A stretch of DNA of 64,000 nt, taken from contig NZ_JBHEQA010000002.1 of NCBI RefSeq assembly GCF_043678055.1, forward strand, positions 930,001 to 994,000, written 5' to 3'. Position numbers and translations under genes: made by a program. Positions 52,920 to 63,612 of the stretch are shown in pieces (within the stretch, counting starts at the first letter, position 1; each line of letters begins with the position of its first letter). A model generated the notes under the pieces. It ran no database searches. It was not told where the DNA came from and saw nothing but the letters and a program-made list of their open reading frames with translations. This DNA comes from Spongiimicrobium salis (GTDB taxonomy: Bacteria; Bacteroidota; Bacteroidia; Flavobacteriales; Flavobacteriaceae).

Positions 52920-55900
52920 GTGAAGGATCAACAACAAATAACGCTTTTTAACAAAACCGATCTCGCTTTTCCCAAAGATAGGACGATCGTTGACTTATTT
53001 TTAGACCAAGTAAAACAGGTTCCGGAACATACTGCCGTGAAATTCAAGGAGCGCGAACTTAGCTATAAGGAATTGGATGCGTATTCCAATCAGTATGCCC
53101 ATTACCTGATCAATACCCATCACATACAAAAAGGAGATTTCGTTGGATTGCTCCTAGAACGAAGTGAGTGGCTGATCGTAACTATTCTTGGGGTACTCAA
53201 AGCAGGAGCCGCATATGTTCCCATAGCAACAGATTATCCAGAGCAAAGAAAAAGCTATATCCAGAAAGACAGCAATTGCAAGCTTACCGTTGATGCTGAG
53301 ATAGTGGAAGATTTTCGGTTAAAAAGAGAACAACTCCCTCTTACCCTACCCACAGCGCAAAGTCCAAGCCCAAATAGTCTTCTATATATTATCTACACCT
53401 CAGGGACAACTGGAAACCCTAAAGGAGTCATGGTTGAACATCGTTCTGTGGTTAACCTTATTACTTCCCAAACGCAGCTTTTTGGAATTCGTGATTCCGA
53501 AAGCATATTGCAATTCTCCAATTACTTTTTTGATGCTTCCATAGAGCAATTTTTTCTTGCCTTGTTGAATGGAGCTGCCTTGGTCATTGTTGGCAAAGAG
53601 GAATTGAAACATCATGAATTGCCTTCTTTTATGGAAAAACACGGCATTACTCATTTGCATGCTACACCGAGTTATCTGGAAACCTTGAACACGCTTTCCA
53701 ATGTAAAAACACTGAAAAGAATTATTGCAGGAGGAGAACGATGCACTTTAAAACTCGCAGAAAAACTCGGAAGAATCTGTGATTTTTATAATGAATACGG
53801 CCCCACGGAAACTACGGTCACTTCTACAGTATATCACTATTCCAAAAAAGATGCTACACTAAAGGCACTGCCTATTGGAAGTCCAATAGGCAACACTCAA
53901 GCCCATATTTTATCCGAAACTCTAACCTCAGTGCCCATTGGGGAGGTAGGAGAATTATGTTTGGCTGGAGAAGGTCTGGCCAGGGGATATTTAAATCTTC
54001 CGGAACTTACAGCCGCCAAATTTGTAGACCATCCATTTGAACCGCATAAAAAAATATACCGTACTGGAGATTTTGCAAAATGGCTTCCCGATGGAAATAT
54101 AGCCTTCATTGGCAGAAAAGACGAACAGATCAAAATCAGGGGGTATCGCGTGGAATTGGGAGAAATAGAAGCAGCGCTCAATGCCCTTCCAGAAGTGAAA
54201 CGGGCAACGGTGGTGTTGAGTGACTATGGCGTAAAAGAAAAAAGATTGGTGGCTTATATCCAATCTACAGCAGGCAATACCGATTCTAACCTCTTTCGCA
54301 AGCAATTATTGGATGTGCTTCCAGAATATATGGTGCCTTCGCTATACATTCCTATCGCTAGTTTTCCCATGACCTCCAATGGTAAAATTGACAAAAAAAA
54401 CTTACCTGACCCCGTGTATTCCAGACCAGATTCTGCCCCTGTTCTAAGAAAACCCAGGACGGCAATCCAAAAAAGCATTGCCGAAATATGGAGCGAACAA
54501 TTGGGTATTCCAGAAATTGGCATTGACGACAATTTTTTTGAGATGGGGGGTACTTCCCTATTGACCCAAAAGGTCGCTGCCCTGTTGCGACAAGAACTTA
54601 AATTAGAGGTTCCAGTTACTAAAATATATCAATATCCCACCATTTCGGCATTATTGGAATCTTTGGAATTGAATTTAAATGCTGCGGAAAGAAAGGATAT
54701 TTCAGCAAAAAAGAAGAAAAGACTAAAAGGAGATGTTGCCATCATTGGTATGGCGGGAAGGTTTCCCGGAGCATTATCGATCCCCGAATTATGGGAAGTA
54801 CTCAGAGAAGGTAGAGAAACCATTTCTTTCTTTACTCCTGAGGAATTGGACAAGAGTATACCGGAATCTTTACGCAATGACCCTCTTTATGTTGCTGCTC
54901 GTGGCATTGTACCTTCGGCAAAAGAATTCGATGCCAAGTTTTTTGGCATCAACCCTAAAATGGCCGAAGCAATGGATCCCCAGCAGCGCTTGTTCTTGGA
55001 AATCGCTTGGGAAGTATTGGAACAAGCAGGACATTTACCTCAACATTATTCAGGGAGTATCGGTGTATACGCTGGTAGTGGTACCAATACCTATTACATT
55101 AACAATGTGCTGCCTAATACAAAACTGGTAAATCAGGTAGGCCCCTTTCAATTGACTACGGTCAATGATAAAGATTATATTGCCTCCCGTATAGCGTATC
55201 ACCTCAACTTAAAAGGTCCTGCCGTAAGTGTTCATTCTGCCTGTTCCACTTCGCTGTTGGCCATAGCTGAAGCTGTTGAAGCTATTAGGAATGGCCAATG
55301 CGATGTTGCCTTGGCAGGGGCTTCGAGCATTACTTCACCAATGTATAGTGGTCATCTTTATCAAGAGGGCTCCATGCTCAGTGCAAACGGTCATTGCCGT
55401 TCCTTTGATGCGGAAGGAAAAGGAACTGTTTTTAGTGATGGTGCTGGTGTAGTCCTACTTAAAGGCTTGGAAGATGCACAAAAAGATGGAGATGTTATTC
55501 ATGGTATTATCAAAGGTATTGGCGTAAATAATGATGGGGGCAACAAAGGAAGTTTCACAGCACCTTCCGTAGAAGGTCAAGCCGGAGTGATTCGCGGGGC
55601 ATTGGCCGATGCCGGAATCGCAGCTTCCGATATTACCTATGTGGAAGCCCATGGTACGGCTACTCCCCTAGGCGACCCTATTGAGGTTGAAGGTCTTCAT
55701 ACCGCCTTCGGTGAACAGCCTTCTAATGCCTACTGTGCCCTAGGTTCCATCAAAAGTAATATGGGACATCTTACTGCAGCTGCGGGTGTGGCCGGACTGA
55801 TCAAAACGATACTCGCTATGAAATACGGGGAGATTCCACCTTCCTTAGGATTTCAAAATCTCAATCCTGTCATTGATTTAAGCAATAGCCCATTTTTTGT

Positions 55901-58900
55901 AAACCAAAGCTTAAAAAAATGGGAAGCTGTTGGTCCGCGCAAGGCGGGCATCAGTTCCTTTGGTGTAGGGGGTACCAACGTACATCTTGTCGTGGAAGAA
56001 TACAAAGCAAAGGCGGTTCACACTACCCCAGGGCGCCCGGTACAACTATTGACTTGGTCCGCAAAAACCGAAAATAGTGTAAACGGGTATAAAAATGCAT
56101 TAAGAGATTTCATGCAAAACTCCCCTGAGGTACCTTTGGCAGATACCGCTTACGCCCTCCATACGACACGGAAATTCTTTAGTCATCGAAGTTTTGTACT
56201 TGCCGATAGTGTCACCGATGCCCTTGAAAATTCATTGTCTAAGGAAAAAAATACCGTCAAGACCAATGCCCTAAAAGTAGTGCCCAATGAGCTGGCGTTT
56301 CTTTTCCCCGGACAGGGCTCACAATATGTAAATATGGGGAAAGCACTTTATGATGGTGAAATCGTATTTAGAGAGGCTGTAGACCAGTGCGCAACCATTT
56401 TACAAAAGGAATTGAATCTGGATATCAAGGCTATTATTTTCCCAGACAGCCATAACCCCAATGCCGAAGACGATTTAAAAGACACAAAATTTACGCAGCC
56501 TGCCCTATTCGTTATCGAATATGCACTTGCACAATTATGGATGAGTTGGGGATTAAAACCCACGGTATTATGCGGTCATAGCATTGGAGAATTTGTAGCT
56601 GCACATGTAGCCGGTATTTTCACCTTGCCCGATGCCTTACGTTTAATTACCATACGTGGACAGCTTGTTAGTGCACTACCAGGAGGAAGTATGTTATCCG
56701 TACGAACTACTGTGGATATGCTCATGAATTTCCTTCCTGATACGCTTTCCATTGCTGCGGTAAATTCAGATCGTTTATGTGTGGTCTCTGGTCCAGATGC
56801 GGATGTTGAAAATTTTGCAGAAACCTTGAAATCCAAGAGTATTGCCCATATGCTGCTCTTTACTAGTCATGCATTTCATTCTACCATGATGGATCCTGTT
56901 TTGGAGGTATTCAAAAAAGAAGTGGAAAAAGTGAGCTTACATGCTCCTCGTCTGCCTATGATTTCAACCGTAACAGGTACTTGGCTTAGTGAGGCTGAAG
57001 CCACTAGTCCTGATTATTGGACAAATCATTTACGGGCTACGGTACGTTTTTCCGATGCCATGGAGACCGCTCAAGGTCTTGAAGATGCCATTTTACTGGA
57101 AGTTGGTCCCGGACGGGCGCTCACTACTTTAGCGCATCAAAAAAAGGGAGAAAAATCCCTACAGGCCATCGCCAGCTTACCCATTCCCAAAGAGAATGAG
57201 AACGCCTATCACAGCTTGTTGACCGCCCTGGGACAGTTATGGTCAAAGGGGGCAAGTATAGATTGGAAAGCATTTTACAAGGAACAATCAAGAGAAAAAG
57301 TGGGGTTGCCTTCCTATGTCTTTGATCGTAAACCCTGTTGGATTCCGGCTCCTTCCGTTGCCAAGGCCGGATTACATGATCGTGATGTTTCTAAAACCAG
57401 TACTCCTTTGGCAACGCCTGCGGTACAAACTGAAGACCATACGCAACAAATTCCCAAAACCACGCTTATGCGAAAAACCATTATCCTGCAAAAAATTTCA
57501 GAAATTATCATGGATACTTCCGGAATAGAACTGGAAGCTACAGATTATGATTACAGCTTTTTAGAACTTGGTTTAGATTCCCTGGTGTTGACACAAATGT
57601 CCATCACCTGTAAAAATGAATTTGGGATTCCCATTACATTTAGACAATTGAATGATGCCTTGGGTACGCCAAGCCTTTTGGCAGAATTCCTGGATGAAAA
57701 TTTACCTGCGGAACGGTATGCACCCCAACAGCTTGCCACACCGCCAGCGCCACAAACAGAAATGCCTCAGGCGCCTACTATTACAAAGCTTGATCTTGTG
57801 CCCCCTCATCATCATCAAGATACGGCCTTAGATCTTATAGCACAGCAATTGCAATTATTGGGAAAACAAATTGCGTTATTACAAGGCAATGGAACTACCC
57901 AAGCGGTTCCCAGGCCTCAAGAAAAGATCTCAGCGCCTACCAATGATGCCGCTGTAAAAATACTATCGGAAGAAGAAAAGGAAGCCCATAAAAAACCATT
58001 TGGTGCCGCTCCAAAAATTGAACAACAGAAAGCCGATATAAGTTCCGAAAAACAGGCTTTTCTAGAACAACTGATTCGTCGTTATAATAGAAAAACTGCC
58101 CGAAGTAAGGCCTATTCACAGCAACATCGGGCTCACATGGCCGACCCTAGGGTAGTTTCGGGCTTTAAACCATTGACCAAAGAACTGGTTTACCCCATTG
58201 TTATAGAGAAGTCCTCGGGCAATCGCCTTTGGGATCTGGATGGTAATGAATATATCGATACCTTAAATGGTTTTGGCTCCTGTCTTTTTGGACATCAGCC
58301 CTATTTTATTAAAGAAGCACTACACCAACAGGTAGATCTTGGGTTCGAAGTAGGTCCGCAACATCCGTTGGCCGGAGAAGTTTGTGAGTTACTCTGTGAA
58401 TTTACCCATCATGAGCGTGCTGCATTGTGCAATACGGGCTCAGAAGCCGTTTTGGGTGCTATGCGTATAGCACGTACGGTTACCGGACGTTCCTTAATCG
58501 TAGCGTTCTCACGATCGTATCACGGTATCAATGACGAGGTCATTGTGAGAGGCTCTCGTAAAATGAGAACATTCCCTGCTGCTCCCGGTATTCTCGCTGG
58601 AGCGGTACAAAATATGCTGATTCTGGATTATGGAACAGAAGAGAGCTTGGCCATCATTCGCGAAAGGGCACACGAATTGGCTGCCGTCCTTGTGGAACCT
58701 GTACAGAGCAGAAGGCCAGAATTTCAACCTATAGATTTCCTGAAAGAAGTACGGGAAATTACCCGGGCATCAGAGACCGTACTTATTTTTGATGAAATTA
58801 TTACCGGATTTAGAATGCATCCAGGGGGAGCACAAGCCTTATTCGGTATTAAGGCCGATGTGGCTACCTACGGAAAAGTTATTGGTGGTGGGATTTCCAT

Positions 58901-59546
58901 TGGCGCAATTCTCGGAGGAAAAAAGTACATGGACGCCCTTGACGGTGGGTTCTGGCAATATGGAGATGATTCTTTCCCTGAAGTTGGTGTTACGTACTTC
59001 GCCGGTACTTTCGTACGTCATCCATTGGCATTGGCAACAACCAAGGCATCACTGCTGCACATGAAAGAGCAAGGAGCAGATTTACAGGAGAAGCTAGCTG
59101 TCATGACCGAAGGTTTGGCTACGGAACTGAACACTAGCTTTAAAAAGCAAAGCCTTCCTCTTGAAATCACCTATTACCGCTCCCTTTGGCGTCTCAAGTT
59201 TTTGGAGGAGATTCCTTATGGTGAGTTGTTGTTTGTACTCTTAAGGGAAAAAGGGTTTCATATCTGGGATGGCTTTCCATGCTATATGACGGAAGCTTAC
59301 AATGAGGAAGATATTGCACAACTTATCAATGCTTTTAACACCAGTATAGCAGAGCTCAATGAAGTAGGCATTTTTAGGTCCGCCCTACCTGATCATACCA
59401 TTGAAAAAGATAAAAAACGTTCTACAGAAACATTAAACCAGCCTCCAGTACCAGGTGCACGCCTAGGTCTTGACGAACTTGGTAGTCCGGCCTGGTTTAT
59501 TGTAGATGAGAAGAAAGACAATGAATATATAAAAATTGATCTTTAA
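52920..59546 (+). CDS. Hybrid NRPS-PKS megasynthase: A-PCP-KS-AT-ACP-aminotransferase
   Basis: 2208 aa with a GTG start. Domains: adenylation (about 20-495; motif YTSGTTG at about 160, NEYGPTETT at about 300), PCP (Ser546 in GGTSLL), ketosynthase (Cys775 in SACSTS; His in EAHGTAT and SNMGHL), acyltransferase (Ser1221 in GHSIGE; HAFHS marks malonyl), ACP (Ser1554 in GLDSL), then a class III aminotransferase (about 1700-2130; Lys1986 in YGKVIGG, FDEIITG). No KR, DH or ER domain. With no C domain first, it is an initiation module: amino acid, malonyl extension, then beta-keto transamination. It resembles the AMT PKS of mycosubtilin and McyE type. Confidence 0.92.
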   Translation: MKDQQQITLFNKTDLAFPKDRTIVDLFLDQVKQVPEHTAVKFKERELSYKELDAYSNQYAHYLINTHHIQKGDFVGLLLERSEWLIVTILGVLKAGAAYVPIATDYPEQRKSYIQKDSNCKLTVDAEIVEDFRLKREQLPLTLPTAQSPSPNSLLYIIYTSGTTGNPKGVMVEHRSVVNLITSQTQLFGIRDSESILQFSNYFFDASIEQFFLALLNGAALVIVGKEELKHHELPSFMEKHGITHLHATPSYLETLNTLSNVKTLKRIIAGGERCTLKLAEKLGRICDFYNEYGPTETTVTSTVYHYSKKDATLKALPIGSPIGNTQAHILSETLTSVPIGEVGELCLAGEGLARGYLNLPELTAAKFVDHPFEPHKKIYRTGDFAKWLPDGNIAFIGRKDEQIKIRGYRVELGEIEAALNALPEVKRATVVLSDYGVKEKRLVAYIQSTAGNTDSNLFRKQLLDVLPEYMVPSLYIPIASFPMTSNGKIDKKNLPDPVYSRPDSAPVLRKPRTAIQKSIAEIWSEQLGIPEIGIDDNFFEMGGTSLLTQKVAALLRQELKLEVPVTKIYQYPTISALLESLELNLNAAERKDISAKKKKRLKGDVAIIGMAGRFPGALSIPELWEVLREGRETISFFTPEELDKSIPESLRNDPLYVAARGIVPSAKEFDAKFFGINPKMAEAMDPQQRLFLEIAWEVLEQAGHLPQHYSGSIGVYAGSGTNTYYINNVLPNTKLVNQVGPFQLTTVNDKDYIASRIAYHLNLKGPAVSVHSACSTSLLAIAEAVEAIRNGQCDVALAGASSITSPMYSGHLYQEGSMLSANGHCRSFDAEGKGTVFSDGAGVVLLKGLEDAQKDGDVIHGIIKGIGVNNDGGNKGSFTAPSVEGQAGVIRGALADAGIAASDITYVEAHGTATPLGDPIEVEGLHTAFGEQPSNAYCALGSIKSNMGHLTAAAGVAGLIKTILAMKYGEIPPSLGFQNLNPVIDLSNSPFFVNQSLKKWEAVGPRKAGISSFGVGGTNVHLVVEEYKAKAVHTTPGRPVQLLTWSAKTENSVNGYKNALRDFMQNSPEVPLADTAYALHTTRKFFSHRSFVLADSVTDALENSLSKEKNTVKTNALKVVPNELAFLFPGQGSQYVNMGKALYDGEIVFREAVDQCATILQKELNLDIKAIIFPDSHNPNAEDDLKDTKFTQPALFVIEYALAQLWMSWGLKPTVLCGHSIGEFVAAHVAGIFTLPDALRLITIRGQLVSALPGGSMLSVRTTVDMLMNFLPDTLSIAAVNSDRLCVVSGPDADVENFAETLKSKSIAHMLLFTSHAFHSTMMDPVLEVFKKEVEKVSLHAPRLPMISTVTGTWLSEAEATSPDYWTNHLRATVRFSDAMETAQGLEDAILLEVGPGRALTTLAHQKKGEKSLQAIASLPIPKENENAYHSLLTALGQLWSKGASIDWKAFYKEQSREKVGLPSYVFDRKPCWIPAPSVAKAGLHDRDVSKTSTPLATPAVQTEDHTQQIPKTTLMRKTIILQKISEIIMDTSGIELEATDYDYSFLELGLDSLVLTQMSITCKNEFGIPITFRQLNDALGTPSLLAEFLDENLPAERYAPQQLATPPAPQTEMPQAPTITKLDLVPPHHHQDTALDLIAQQLQLLGKQIALLQGNGTTQAVPRPQEKISAPTNDAAVKILSEEEKEAHKKPFGAAPKIEQQKADISSEKQAFLEQLIRRYNRKTARSKAYSQQHRAHMADPRVVSGFKPLTKELVYPIVIEKSSGNRLWDLDGNEYIDTLNGFGSCLFGHQPYFIKEALHQQVDLGFEVGPQHPLAGEVCELLCEFTHHERAALCNTGSEAVLGAMRIARTVTGRSLIVAFSRSYHGINDEVIVRGSRKMRTFPAAPGILAGAVQNMLILDYGTEESLAIIRERAHELAAVLVEPVQSRRPEFQPIDFLKEVREITRASETVLIFDEIITGFRMHPGGAQALFGIKADVATYGKVIGGGISIGAILGGKKYMDALDGGFWQYGDDSFPEVGVTYFAGTFVRHPLALATTKASLLHMKEQGADLQEKLAVMTEGLATELNTSFKKQSLPLEITYYRSLWRLKFLEEIPYGELLFVLLREKGFHIWDGFPCYMTEAYNEEDIAQLINAFNTSIAELNEVGIFRSALPDHTIEKDKKRSTETLNQPPVPGARLGLDELGSPAWFIVDEKKDNEYIKIDL

Positions 59547-59598
59547 AAAGCGGCTATATCATATATGTCACTTTTTAGGAAATATAACCTGTTGCTGA

Positions 59599-62500
59599 AT
59601 GAAACAACCAAGCATCATAAAACAAAATAAAAACGCCTTTGACCCTTTTGCTGGGCCTGCTATTGAACGGGTGATGTATACCACACAGGCTCAGGCAGAA
59701 ATATGGATTGCATGTAAATTAGGGGGAGAGGATGCCAATAGGGCTTATAATGAGTCCGTATCCCTTGTTTTAACAGGAGCGCTTAATCAAATTATCTTAG
59801 AGCATTCCGTAGAAGAACTTATACAGCGCCATCAGGCTCTGCGAGCAACCTTTAGTGCGGATGGACGTTTTATGTGTGTCTTTAAAGAGGTTCCCATAGA
59901 CATTGTGAATCAGGACTTTTCTTCACTTCCAGAAAATGAAAGAGAAAGAGCCCTTGCCGCGTATCTATTGGAGGATGCAAATTATGTCTTTGATTTGATC
60001 AGGGGGCCATTGTTCAAAGTAGGTTTGCTAAAAATAAATCCCTTTGAACATCGATTGATCCTAACGGCACACCATATTATTTGTGATGGCTGGTCTACAG
60101 GAATCATGCTTGAAGAGTTGGGAGGTTTATATTCCGCCTATGTATCCAACAAAATCCCCACATTGCCCGAGGTGGATTCTTTTGATTCTTTTGTAGATGA
60201 ACAACAGTCATTTATTGAAAGTGACGCCTATAAAAAAACCTTACGGTTTTGGCTTCAGCAATATGAGTCTTCTATTCCGCAACTGAGTTTACCGACAGAT
60301 TTTCCCAGACCTGAGTTGAGAACCTATAAGAGTGAGCGGCTGGATTTTGCCATTGACCGAGACCTGCTCGCGGCCTTGAAAAAGACTGGGGTCAAGGCAG
60401 GTTGCAGTTTTGTAACCACATTAATGACAGCTTTTGAAGTATTTTTATACCAACAAAGTGGTCAAGATGATATTGTATTGGGCTTACCTTCGGCCGGTCA
60501 ATCTGTACTGGGTAAAACGCAATTGGTCGGGCACTGCGTCAACTTATTGCCTTTGCGCACGAAGATTTCCCAAGATATTTCTTTTACCGATTATCTAAAA
60601 CAGCGAAAATCGGCAATTTTTGATGCGTATGATCATCAACAATTAAGTTTTGGGCAATTACTTCAAAAGCTTTCCATTTCCCGGGATCCCTCGCGTGTTC
60701 CATTAGTGCCGGTTATTTTTAATATCGACATGGGAATGACCAACCAGGTTTCTTTTACCGATCTTTCCTATAAATTGATCAGTAATCCAAGAACATATGA
60801 AGCTTTTGAACTATTCCTAAATGCTACAGGAACCGAAGATGCGCTCATTTTGGAATGGTCTTATAATACTTCGCTTTTCAAAGCCACAACTATTGAACAA
60901 ATGATGGTTTCTTTTAAAGAAATACTGACTAAAATAGTTGCTGCTCCCCATGCTGCCATTGGTACTATTGCCAAGGCCGATGATACCGCTTATCGCAAGC
61001 TAAACCAGACACAAGCTTCTTATCCGCAATTGTCCTTGCATGAATTACTGGCGAAACAGGCGCAACGATTTGCTAAAAGGCGGGCCATTATCTATGGTGA
61101 AACCGAGATTTCCTACGAACAATTTGAAGAACGGGTAAATCAATTGGCCCATTTGCTCACACAGAAGGGAGTTGCTACAGGGACCATCGTTGGGGTATCA
61201 CTGCCCAGATCCATAGAACTTGTCATCACCTTGACTGCTATCATGCAGTGTGGAGGCGCTTATTTGCCTTTGGATCACAGTTACCCAAATCAACGTTTGG
61301 AATTTATGATGGACGATGCCGATGTGGGTGTTTTGATCAGTTCAAATACATTCTCGTCGACTCCAAAAACGGAGGCAACCACATTTTTCATAGAAGATCT
61401 ATTTTCAAATCTCCATACTTTGCCTACTACTCCTTTGGCAAAAACGATTCCGAATGATCAATTGGTGTATATCCTTTATACTTCTGGTTCTACGGGGAAA
61501 CCTAAGGGAGTTCCCGTAACCCATAAGAACTTGCTCAACTTTCTGTATAGCATGTTGGAGGAACCGGGCATTACGGAAAATGACAGATTACTTTCCATTT
61601 CCACCATATCGTTTGATATTGCCGGTTTAGAACTGTTTCTTCCACTTTTAAAAGGAGCAGAACTGGTCATAGCCAATGATGAAACGGCAAAAGATAGTCG
61701 TCTTTTACTGGAACTTCTTGTGAAAGAAGATATTACCATACTACAGGCAACACCTACCTCCTGGCAAATGCTATTGGATGCCGGTTGGGAGCAAAAACTA
61801 CCCTTAAAAGCACTTACTGGAGGGGAGGCACTCCCTATGCGTCTGGCCAAGAAAATATTGAACCGTGTAAATGAACTTTGGAATGTATATGGACCTACAG
61901 AAACTACCGTTTGGTCTACCGTAAAGCAAATTACGCTAGACGATGATATCATTACCATTGGCCATCCCATTACCAATATGCAATTTTATATTGTTAATGA
62001 ACAAGGGGTGCTCGTAGCACCGGGTACCATTGGGGAAATCTGTATTGCCGGGGATGGCGTTACCGAAGGATACTGGAAACGACCTGATCTGACCTTGGAA
62101 AAATTCATCCCAAATCCATTTAATGCTGCCCTTGGAACTACCTTATACCGTTCGGGGGATTTAGGACGATTACTTCCCAATGGAGAATTGCAATGTTTAG
62201 GGCGTATTGATCATCAAGTGAAGATAAGAGGACATCGTATTGAGTTGGGTGAAATTGAAGATGTTGTACATCGTTTGGAAGGGGTTCATAGCGCTGTGGT
62301 CCTTGTACATGACAATCGTCTCGTGGCCAATATTGTACCTATTGCTAAAGAAGAGCTGCCCGAGAACCACATGGTGCTTTGGAAACAGGAAGTCACAGCA
62401 CAGCTTCCTCCTCATATGGTTCCTTATGACTTTAAGCTGTTTACGGAATTCCCAACAACCTTAAATGGAAAAATAGATCGGAAAGCACTATTAAAATCCG

Positions 62501-63612
62501 ATTCGGAAACTACCGAAAATCATTCTTTTACCGGCCCTAGAAATAAAACTGAGGCCTTGCTCAGTCGTATTTGGGAAGAGTGTCTGGAAATGGAGAAGAT
62601 TGATGTTTTTAGCGATTTCTTTGAATTGGGAGGACATTCCCTTCTCGCCTTAAGGATTATGACCCAGATAGAAAAAGAAACGGGAAAACGCCTGGCTATT
62701 TCTTCTTTATTGGAATATCCAACCATAGCGAAATTGGCTTCGTTCATCGCTATTCATGATGAACCAACCGCTCTGGATTCTCTGGTTCCCATAAAAGAGG
62801 GAGGTAACAAAACGCCTCTTTATATTGTGCATGGGGGCGATTACAATGTTCTCATTTTTCATGCCTTGGCAAAAAACTTGGATGATGACCAACCGGTTTA
62901 TGGATTACAGGCCAAAGGTCTTAACGGCATAGATGAACCCCATGATTGTGTGAAGGAAATGGCTTCTGATTATATTAAAGAAATTATGAAGGCAAATCCG
63001 GAGGGTCCTTATGCTCTGGCAGGCTATTCCTTTGGGGGAGTCATTGCTTTTGAAATGGCGAGACAACTTACTGCCCAAGGAAAAAAAGTAAATACAGTTG
63101 CCTTATTGGACAGTTATGTATTTCCAAATTATTACTACGCCTCTCCTTTGAAGAAAAAAATGGTATCCGCATTGTATTTAGTAGGGAAAGTAGGTTTTGC
63201 TATAAAAACCATGTTTTACAGTGTATCACATTTTAAGCGAAGAATGCGCCTGCTTAAAAATGGCCTATACCATCATTATCTAAAACTTAAACACGGGAAG
63301 GAAAAACATCATGAAATGTTGTACAATTGGCCTTTGAAATTAGATACCATGCACCATCAGGCCATTTGTCGTTACCATATGGTTCCACAGGATATTGAGG
63401 TGGACCTATTCAGGGTCTCTACCAATGATATTTACTTTGCACATGACCCTAAGTATCTCGGTTGGAAAAAATTTGCCTTAAAAGGAGTTCAAAAGCATAT
63501 GATTCCCGGAAATCATCAGGATATGTTTTCGTCTCCCAATGTGGAAACCATGGGAAGAACAATGCAAGAGATTTTAGATGTGCGTGATGGCAAAACCAAA
63601 GATAAAAGATAG
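59599..63612 (+). CDS. NRPS module C-A-PCP-TE
   Basis: 1337 aa. A condensation domain (His158-His159 and Asp163 in HHIICDG), an adenylation domain (about 480-940; YTSGSTGKPKG, NVYGPTETT, LYRSGDLGRL), a PCP (Ser1014 in GGHSLL) and a thioesterase (Ser1144 in GYSFGG). Pocket residues read D-I-L-Q-L-G-V-V-W-K by alignment with GrsA, close to the glycine signature. It starts 52 bp after the first synthase gene and should add glycine and release the product. No MbtH, PPTase or exporter is visible in the window. Confidence 0.92.
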   Translation: MKQPSIIKQNKNAFDPFAGPAIERVMYTTQAQAEIWIACKLGGEDANRAYNESVSLVLTGALNQIILEHSVEELIQRHQALRATFSADGRFMCVFKEVPIDIVNQDFSSLPENERERALAAYLLEDANYVFDLIRGPLFKVGLLKINPFEHRLILTAHHIICDGWSTGIMLEELGGLYSAYVSNKIPTLPEVDSFDSFVDEQQSFIESDAYKKTLRFWLQQYESSIPQLSLPTDFPRPELRTYKSERLDFAIDRDLLAALKKTGVKAGCSFVTTLMTAFEVFLYQQSGQDDIVLGLPSAGQSVLGKTQLVGHCVNLLPLRTKISQDISFTDYLKQRKSAIFDAYDHQQLSFGQLLQKLSISRDPSRVPLVPVIFNIDMGMTNQVSFTDLSYKLISNPRTYEAFELFLNATGTEDALILEWSYNTSLFKATTIEQMMVSFKEILTKIVAAPHAAIGTIAKADDTAYRKLNQTQASYPQLSLHELLAKQAQRFAKRRAIIYGETEISYEQFEERVNQLAHLLTQKGVATGTIVGVSLPRSIELVITLTAIMQCGGAYLPLDHSYPNQRLEFMMDDADVGVLISSNTFSSTPKTEATTFFIEDLFSNLHTLPTTPLAKTIPNDQLVYILYTSGSTGKPKGVPVTHKNLLNFLYSMLEEPGITENDRLLSISTISFDIAGLELFLPLLKGAELVIANDETAKDSRLLLELLVKEDITILQATPTSWQMLLDAGWEQKLPLKALTGGEALPMRLAKKILNRVNELWNVYGPTETTVWSTVKQITLDDDIITIGHPITNMQFYIVNEQGVLVAPGTIGEICIAGDGVTEGYWKRPDLTLEKFIPNPFNAALGTTLYRSGDLGRLLPNGELQCLGRIDHQVKIRGHRIELGEIEDVVHRLEGVHSAVVLVHDNRLVANIVPIAKEELPENHMVLWKQEVTAQLPPHMVPYDFKLFTEFPTTLNGKIDRKALLKSDSETTENHSFTGPRNKTEALLSRIWEECLEMEKIDVFSDFFELGGHSLLALRIMTQIEKETGKRLAISSLLEYPTIAKLASFIAIHDEPTALDSLVPIKEGGNKTPLYIVHGGDYNVLIFHALAKNLDDDQPVYGLQAKGLNGIDEPHDCVKEMASDYIKEIMKANPEGPYALAGYSFGGVIAFEMARQLTAQGKKVNTVALLDSYVFPNYYYASPLKKKMVSALYLVGKVGFAIKTMFYSVSHFKRRMRLLKNGLYHHYLKLKHGKEKHHEMLYNWPLKLDTMHHQAICRYHMVPQDIEVDLFRVSTNDIYFAHDPKYLGWKKFALKGVQKHMIPGNHQDMFSSPNVETMGRTMQEILDVRDGKTKDKR

